From NCBI GenBank assembly GCA_910587695.1, contig CAJUNC010000009.1, forward strand, positions 1 through 64,000: DNA of 64,000 bases, written 5' to 3'. Below are positions 59,174-64,000 of this stretch, piece by piece; within the stretch, counting starts at the first letter, position 1, and the number at the start of each line of letters is the position of its first letter. The notes beneath the pieces are model-generated. The model searched no databases. It had not been told where the DNA came from and was given only the letters and a program-made list of their open reading frames with translations. A program made the translations under genes and the position numbers. The DNA is from an uncultured Lactobacillus sp. (GTDB lineage: Bacteria > Bacillota > Bacilli > Lactobacillales > Lactobacillaceae).

Positions 59174-59653
59174 ATGCGGATCGTTAGTTTATGCTTTAGA
59201 TGGTTATGTTACTTGCTCTTAGGTGGGATCGCTTTGGGAGCACTCTTGATGTATCTTGATGCTCTAGTTTTTTACCCCAGCTTTGCATATCATTTTGAGT
59301 TCTATCACCTTTATTTCGTGATCACTTTATTATTACTGCCAATTTTTCGACTCAGACATCCCTATCTGTTCATCAGTGATGATCAATTTGTCTCTTTACG
59401 CCAAAAAGCTTTAGACCAACACCACCAAGACATCTCTTCCCATCATCGTGGTGGGCGCTGGGGTTCAAATGGTGTGCGGGTCAATCCCTTTGAGTACACC
59501 TCACCTTATACCCAATCTTATGATGGTGCCACCGGTTTAGCTTACAGTTTAGCCAAGAGCTTTTTTATGAGCCTACTTTTCTTGCTTTTTGCCCCGCTCT
59601 TTTATCTTGGCGTTTTTGTCTATCAAAGAACAAAAAAAGACCCTCTACGCTAA
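59174..59653 (+). CDS. membrane protein of unknown function
   Basis: 159 residues with three hydrophobic segments (about 8-30, 45-60, 128-150) and a central soluble loop rich in His, Gln and Gly (DQHHQDISSHHRGGRWGSNG). AAGGGGG precedes the ATG at a good distance. No recognised family. The stop is followed by a weak AGACCC/GGGTCT hairpin (59638-59666). The His-rich loop could bind metal, but that is speculation. Confidence 0.6.
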   Translation: MRIVSLCFRWLCYLLLGGIALGALLMYLDALVFYPSFAYHFEFYHLYFVITLLLLPIFRLRHPYLFISDDQFVSLRQKALDQHHQDISSHHRGGRWGSNGVRVNPFEYTSPYTQSYDGATGLAYSLAKSFFMSLLFLLFAPLFYLGVFVYQRTKKDPLR

Positions 59654-59708
59654 TACGTAATGGGTCTCTCGTTATACAACCAGTTCCGACAGCATTGGCT
59701 CACTTATT

Positions 59709-61280
59709 TTAGTGGAAAGAACTCTTTGGATCTAAGACCATGGCTTCAGCTAATGCGACCTCGTTATACAAGTCATACAGGTCGGTCGGATCAACTTCAC
59801 CTGCTTCCAGTAATTCTGCCAAATATTCACGTTCAATATAAAATGACCATAACAAAGCTTGTTGCTCTAAGGAACGTTCGACCTTGTTGAAAGCTGGACG
59901 ACGTGAAACGTAAAACCACTGTTGCCAAAATTGACGCAAGCTGGTCTCTGAATTTTGGTCACGCAGATCATAGATCACACTTTGCTTGACCTTTTCTGGA
60001 AGATACATCTGTTCAACTTCGCTGATCGCTCGATTGATCATCTCTTGGCGATACTTTTTCTTTTCGCCTGTATCATGCTCTTCTTTTGGCAAAATAAACC
60101 AAAAAACGATACTTGGAACTAACATACTCAAAATGATCATTACTGATTCAGACATGATGACAAGGTTGAATTGATTTGAACTTAGCCCAAAACTTGCTGC
60201 CATAAAGACAAGCGCTAAAGTAACAGCCCCATGAACACCACCTAACGAAAAGATCAAGGCGCTACGGTGACCACGTTTCATGATCAGTAAAACGTAAAGA
60301 TACCGAACAAGTAAATTCATGACGTACAAGACGATCCCTGCTGTGATCCAGATCCACGATGAAAAGGTCACATCTTCGTCCATAACGATCCGAACAAAGT
60401 TTAAGCCTAAGATCAAAAAGACTGCATTATTCAATAACTCTTGAACTAAGGAAAAAATATTATTTCCCAAATAAAATTGCTGCATATCACTGAAACGACT
60501 CCGCTGTGCTTCACTGTTATGCAATAACCCAGCACATACAACTGCAATGATCCCTGATACATGGATCTCTTCAGCTAAAACATAAATGATAAATGGCAAT
60601 GCTACGGCTAACATGATCTGGGCATTAACTGCATTGTCAAAAGGCAAACGTATCAATGCTTGGCGAAAGAAGATCGCAACAAAAGCAACAATAGCACCAA
60701 ACAATGCGCCACCGATCGCTGCAAATAAGAAATTTATGATCGTTGATCCATAATCGATCTCTCCTCGCAATAAGAACAGCACAGTCGCATTCAATAAGAT
60801 GATCCCAGAAGCATCATTGAATAAGGCTTCCATTTTTAGCATATTTTTTTCGCTCTTAGGAAGCTGTAGCCCTTCAGAAACAGATTCAGTCGCTGTTGCA
60901 TCAGTTGGGGTACTGATCGCTGCCATCACTAATGCTAGCGACAAGCCTATCCCCGTGATATATGAGAGTGTAAAACCCGTTACTATCGTACTTATAACTA
61001 CTAAAATAACTACGATCCCTAAGATAGTTTTGAGTTTATGCCCCACACGATTGAGATTCATCGCCTGCCCTTCAAAGAATAGCAATGGTGCAATGATCGT
61101 GATCATAAAGACTTCAGGCTCAAACTCGGGGATCATATCGTTGAAAAAGGGGATACTAGCAATTATCGCGCCAACGGCCATACTAACATAATTTTCCGAG
61201 ATCTTTGGAAAAAACTGCGCTAAAATACTAGCTGCTATTGATGCAAAAATCAACAGTAGCCACCCACTTAATTCATGCAT
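59709..61280 (-). CDS. Na+/H+ antiporter, CPA1 (NhaP) family
   Basis: 523 residues with about twelve helices (1-400) and a cytosolic tail (400-523). The ND ion-binding motif is in MEALFNDASGIILLNATVLF; FFEGQAMNLNRVG and STPTDATATESVS are further CPA1 blocks. It expels Na+ or K+ in exchange for protons for pH and salt homeostasis. Monocistronic. Confidence 0.92.
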   Translation of the reverse strand: MHELSGWLLLIFASIAASILAQFFPKISENYVSMAVGAIIASIPFFNDMIPEFEPEVFMITIIAPLLFFEGQAMNLNRVGHKLKTILGIVVILVVISTIVTGFTLSYITGIGLSLALVMAAISTPTDATATESVSEGLQLPKSEKNMLKMEALFNDASGIILLNATVLFLLRGEIDYGSTIINFLFAAIGGALFGAIVAFVAIFFRQALIRLPFDNAVNAQIMLAVALPFIIYVLAEEIHVSGIIAVVCAGLLHNSEAQRSRFSDMQQFYLGNNIFSLVQELLNNAVFLILGLNFVRIVMDEDVTFSSWIWITAGIVLYVMNLLVRYLYVLLIMKRGHRSALIFSLGGVHGAVTLALVFMAASFGLSSNQFNLVIMSESVMIILSMLVPSIVFWFILPKEEHDTGEKKKYRQEMINRAISEVEQMYLPEKVKQSVIYDLRDQNSETSLRQFWQQWFYVSRRPAFNKVERSLEQQALLWSFYIEREYLAELLEAGEVDPTDLYDLYNEVALAEAMVLDPKSSFH

Positions 61281-61336
61281 TAAAATCCCTCCATTTTTCT
61301 TTCATCATATCAGAAAAACCGAACAAATTACCACTT

Positions 61337-61810
61337 TCACGCTCTTATCTTAGGTGATCTTTGGGCAAAGACTAACCCCAGTCCCGTCCCAACTGTACCT
61401 TGTAATAGATTAGTCGCTATGCCTAAGATCCCGGCACTCCAACCGTACAATAAACTATCAGCGATAAAATATCCCCCAACTAAAACTACGATCGCTCCTC
61501 CGCAAACCAGAATTTGCTCTTTTAAGGACTTATTCTGGGCTGTTCCGATGAGTGCTCCTTGCGTTCCATGGATCACCAATGAAAAGAGCAGATACTGCGG
61601 ATAACCGCTGAATAGATCGAGTAAAAAGCCACTCAAGCCCCCGACTAAAGCACCACTGCGCACTCCAAAGATGATCCCGGCAAAAACGATCCCAGCATCA
61701 CATAAATTGATATTTCCATGCGTAAATGCTACTGGGATCAAAAATATGCGTGCCACAGCTACATTTAAGGCCGTTATCAAAGCTAACGTCACGATTTGTC
61801 TAGTCTTCAT
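61337..61810 (-). CDS. ECF transporter substrate-binding (S) component, probably for pyridoxine
   Basis: A 157-residue protein with five or six helices and the S-component N-terminal motif LALITALNVAVARIF (Ala-x3-Ala-like contact helix). It overlaps the pyridoxine kinase gene by 11 bases, so vitamin B6 (PdxU2-type) is the likely substrate. The energising EcfA/A'/T module is elsewhere. Thiamine-related S components look similar, hence the caution. Confidence 0.8.
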   Translation of the reverse strand: MKTRQIVTLALITALNVAVARIFLIPVAFTHGNINLCDAGIVFAGIIFGVRSGALVGGLSGFLLDLFSGYPQYLLFSLVIHGTQGALIGTAQNKSLKEQILVCGGAIVVLVGGYFIADSLLYGWSAGILGIATNLLQGTVGTGLGLVFAQRSPKIRA

Positions 61811-62639
61811 GTGCTATCCCCTTTGCTAATTGTGGCAATAATTCGCCCAGATAGATCCCATAACTCCGGTCAACATTTTGTTTAGCAGTCTGGAGCAAAG
61901 CATGTTGTGTCAAACTCGTAGCTTGCTTTATCGCCTGTTCAAACGGAACTCTTTGCCGTAAAAATGAAGCTAAGAGAGCCGCAAAAACATCACCACTACC
62001 ATAGAAGTGCCCCTTTACTTTAGGTAAGACATATGTTTTTAATTGCCCATCATTAAGCCAAATACATCCCTTTTGTCCGTCCAACTCGACGCCGGTGATG
62101 ACGGCCCTGCCTCCTGGACGTAAAAGCCGTTCAACATCGTGTGCTAATTTAGCTAAATCTGGAGCATTTTTTGTTTGGCTTGTTAAAAATTTCGCTTCAG
62201 TCAAATTGGGGGTCGCAAAATCAGCTACTTGCAACAACTTTTTTTGCAAAGCCAAATGCCGTTCATCTAAATTAGGGTAAAATTTCCCCTCATCAGCAAA
62301 AACTGGATCGATCACAACTAGATCTAACCTAGCCTGCTTTAAATATTGGTATAGTGCTTTTCCTGTATCTAAATTATCGATATAACCGACTAACGCTGCC
62401 GTGATGTTGACATTTTGTGCCTGCCAATGCGCAAAAGTCTCTTTGACAAAGGAGTAGCAATCACTGACTGCTGGTGTTCCAAAGCCTTCACTTTGGGTCG
62501 ATAATAAGCTCGTAGGCAAGATAGCTATCGGGATCTTTTGCACTTGTAAGATCGGGATCGCAACTGCCAATGAGAGATTACCGATCGCTGAAAGGTCTTG
62601 GGCCACAAGCATCTTTTCATCAAATTCTATCTGCATCAA
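61800..62639 (-). CDS. pdxK: pyridoxal/pyridoxine kinase
   Basis: A 279-residue PfkB-type kinase that makes pyridoxal-5'-phosphate from B6 vitamers. Motifs are SAIGNLSLAVAIPIL (usual start), GYIDNLDTGKALYQYL, VIDPVFADEGKFY, and the catalytic loop GHFYGSGDVFAALLASF with Asp. The N terminus differs slightly from textbook PdxY (SxxxxGNLS), as in lactobacilli. First gene of a two-gene salvage unit with the S component. Confidence 0.88.
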   Translation of the reverse strand: MMQIEFDEKMLVAQDLSAIGNLSLAVAIPILQVQKIPIAILPTSLLSTQSEGFGTPAVSDCYSFVKETFAHWQAQNVNITAALVGYIDNLDTGKALYQYLKQARLDLVVIDPVFADEGKFYPNLDERHLALQKKLLQVADFATPNLTEAKFLTSQTKNAPDLAKLAHDVERLLRPGGRAVITGVELDGQKGCIWLNDGQLKTYVLPKVKGHFYGSGDVFAALLASFLRQRVPFEQAIKQATSLTQHALLQTAKQNVDRSYGIYLGELLPQLAKGIAHED

Positions 62640-62673
62640 TTCGCCCTCCTGAAATGTCAGTCTTAATTACTTA

Positions 62674-62701
62674 ACTATAGCTTTTTTTTGGTATATTTCA
62701 A
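62674..62701 (-). promoter_or_regulatory. pdxK promoter
   Basis: Minus strand TTGAAA, 16 bases, TATAGT, 35 bases before the ATG. Confidence 0.6.
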
Positions 62702-62712
62702 GTTTCTTGCCA

Positions 62713-62750
62713 GTGTAACCGTTTTCTTAATTGATAAAAAATGGTATACT
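62713..62750 (+). promoter_or_regulatory. acetoin reductase promoter with cre site
   Basis: TGTAACCGTTTTCT (62713-62726) matches TGWAANCGNTNWCA at 13 of 14 positions and overlaps the -35 region (TTTTCT) of an extended -10 promoter TGGTATACT. CcpA would compete with RNA polymerase. Confidence 0.6.
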
Positions 62751-62795
62751 TAGTTAGAAGTTAAAGTTGATTTTTATTTATGAGGGGGTTTTTTT

Positions 62796-63581
62796 ATGAC
62801 AAAAGTAGCACTGATCACTGGGGGCGCCCAAGGAATTGGGCAAGCGATCGCCCGCCGTTTAGCTGATGATGGCTTTGCTGTGGCCGTTGCCGATCGCAAT
62901 TTAGAAGCAGCTAAACAAACAGCCTTTGATCTAACGACTGCTGGTAAAAGCGCCGTTGCGATCGAAGTTGACGTTGCTGATAAGGATAGTGTCTTCCAAG
63001 CCGTGCAAAAAACATACAATGCATTTGGCGGGTTTGATGTGATCGTTAATAACGCTGGGGTCGGTCCGACCACTCCGATCGAAACGATCACACCTGAACA
63101 ATTTGATCAAGTTTACCACATCAACGTTGCCGGTGTTATTTGGGGGATCCAAGCTGCAGTTGAACAATTTAGAAAGAAAAAACGCGTTGGTAAAGAGATC
63201 GTTGGTAAGATCATCAATGCCACATCTCAAGCTGGTGTCGTAGGTAACCCTAATCTCTTATTATATAGTGGAACCAAATTTGCCGTTCGAGGGATCACTC
63301 AAGTAGCTGCACGTGACCTTGCTAAAGAAGGGATCACGGTAACTGCTTTTGCCCCTGGGATCGTAAAAACCCCAATGATGTACGATATCGCTCATCGTGT
63401 CGGCCAAAATGCTGGCAAAGATGATGAATGGGGCATGCAGACCTTTGCTAAGGATATTGCCTTAGAAAAACTCTCCGAACCAGAAGATGTAGCAGCTGCT
63501 GTTTCATTTTTAGCTGGGCCAGATTCCGACTATGTCACCGGTCAAACTTTGATCGTTGATGGTGGTATGCAATTCCATTAA
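62796..63581 (+). CDS. butA: acetoin/diacetyl reductase (short-chain dehydrogenase)
   Basis: A 261-residue SDR of the meso-2,3-butanediol dehydrogenase type: cofactor loop TGGAQGIG (8-15), NNAG at 85-88, catalytic Ser144, Tyr157 and Lys161 (YSGTKFAV). Asp33 after the Rossmann fold (VADRN) indicates NADH. It reduces diacetyl to acetoin and acetoin to butanediol, a redox outlet of pyruvate metabolism. GAGGGGG precedes ATG. Monocistronic with terminator. Confidence 0.92.
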   Translation: MTKVALITGGAQGIGQAIARRLADDGFAVAVADRNLEAAKQTAFDLTTAGKSAVAIEVDVADKDSVFQAVQKTYNAFGGFDVIVNNAGVGPTTPIETITPEQFDQVYHINVAGVIWGIQAAVEQFRKKKRVGKEIVGKIINATSQAGVVGNPNLLLYSGTKFAVRGITQVAARDLAKEGITVTAFAPGIVKTPMMYDIAHRVGQNAGKDDEWGMQTFAKDIALEKLSEPEDVAAAVSFLAGPDSDYVTGQTLIVDGGMQFH

Positions 63582-63595
63582 ATCTCTGTTATAGT

Positions 63596-63632
63596 AAAGA
63601 TCAAGCAAGCTCTAGCATGCTTGATCTTTTTT
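63596..63632 (+). terminator. terminator of butA
   Basis: AAAGATCAAGCA and TGCTTGATCTTTTTT with a 10-base loop. Confidence 0.88.
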
Positions 63633-63645
63633 ATGAGGTGAAAAA

Positions 63646-64000
63646 ATGTGGGGAACACTCTTTAATACTAGTATGATCTTCTTAGGTAGTGCTTTAGGTG
63701 CGTTCTTTAAAGAAAAACTCAAACCTGCTTATCATCATACTCTGATGCAAGCCCTTGGAATATGTGTTATTTTACTTGGACTAAACAGCGCTAGTACTAA
63801 TTTACAAAAAAGTACCTATCCAGTTTTGTTTATTATCAGTCTGACTTTAGGCAGTGTAATAGGACAGCTTTTACACTTAGAAGATAAATTCAATGATCTA
63901 GTCAAACGTTTTGGTTCAGCTAAGACGAGCAATGGCTTAACAACAGGGATCTTGCTCTTTTGTATTGGTTCACTTTCGATCTTAGGCCCGTTTGAAGCAG
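63646..64000 (+). CDS. DUF554 membrane protein, 5' part (runs off the window)
   Basis: The first 118 codons of a gene open to the window edge, starting MWGTLFNTSMIFLGSALGAFF, the standard opening of DUF554 (YdfK/YqgA) proteins, followed by helices ICVILLGLNSA and VLFIISLTLGSVIGQLLHLE. GAGGTG precedes the ATG. These are integral membrane proteins of unknown, possibly transport, function. The C-terminal half is not visible. Confidence 0.88.
   Translation, partial: MWGTLFNTSMIFLGSALGAFFKEKLKPAYHHTLMQALGICVILLGLNSASTNLQKSTYPVLFIISLTLGSVIGQLLHLEDKFNDLVKRFGSAKTSNGLTTGILLFCIGSLSILGPFEA

Noticed and set aside
59638..59666. Family A or B repeat after the membrane protein gene
   Set aside because: Only a short AGACCC/GGGTCT pairing with no conserved arms; a weak terminator is the simpler reading.

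Overview
The window looks like chromosome of a low-to-moderate GC (about 40%) lactic acid bacterium of the family Lactobacillaceae. The gene content fits: a LevR-controlled mannose PTS, RbsU-type ribose uptake, maltose phosphorylase, PepO, an acetoin-reductase-like SDR, many PTS and ABC carriers, and no respiratory genes. A Ligilactobacillus-like species is my inference, not proven. There is no phage, transposase, CRISPR array or tRNA. Almost every gene is intact and typical of the family's core or shell genome.

Layout. 1-480: the minus-strand leader and tandem P1/P2 promoters of an rRNA operon that runs off the left edge. 481-7670: a mannose-family PTS operon (manLMN, manO, and an extra lone IIA/IIB pair) behind a sigma-54 promoter, with its AAA+ activator LevR. 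7758-10705: UbiB-like kinase, Hsp20, nitroreductase. 10780-11390: wreckage of a class II bacteriocin locus. 11640-14966: ribose operon rbsUDK with rbsR. 15000-15830: a gene-free stretch with two divergent candidate non-coding RNAs and repeat DNA. 15831-19633: potABCD polyamine importer. 19730-25509: FNT channel, DUF1275, AhpC, a lipoprotein, DJ-1, a flavodoxin-fold reductase and a LysE exporter. 25618-29684: maltose phosphorylase, beta-phosphoglucomutase and MalR. 29808-36714: ASCH protein, Zn/Cd ATPase, BrnQ, an osmolyte/ergothioneine-type ABC importer and HxlR. 36861-40378: a heterodimeric ABC exporter. 40535-46100: ArsR, an ABM protein, DUF421/DUF3290, a PadR-HAAS-DUF4097-PspC envelope operon and LytTR-DUF3021. 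46365-50689: MerR/VOC, an MFS exporter with a DUF4811 protein, and small membrane proteins. 50695-54474: an alpha-glucoside PTS with a GH4 6-phospho-glucosidase. 54669-64000: OhrR-like, Jag/KhpB, aldo-keto reductase, PepO, a Na+/H+ antiporter, pyridoxine uptake and kinase, acetoin reductase, and a partial DUF554 gene.

How it works together. Much of the window is sugar capture under catabolite control. LacI-type operators and cre-like sites sit on the rbs, map, mal-PTS and butA promoters, and a sigma-54 promoter drives the mannose PTS. Maltose can be used by two routes: phosphorolysis (mapA-pgmB) or PTS uptake and hydrolysis (GH4). A second theme is envelope, metal, redox and drug stress.

The most unusual signals are not genes. 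(1) A family of about 120-bp intergenic elements has conserved arms but unrelated, perfectly self-complementary central stems (seven copies). (2) There is a back-to-back pair of candidate ncRNAs at 15006-15537. (3) GATC is conspicuously abundant and appears to shape codon-pair choice. (4) There is a decayed bacteriocin locus. (5) A GTGATACAC motif is repeated around the LevR-controlled genes.
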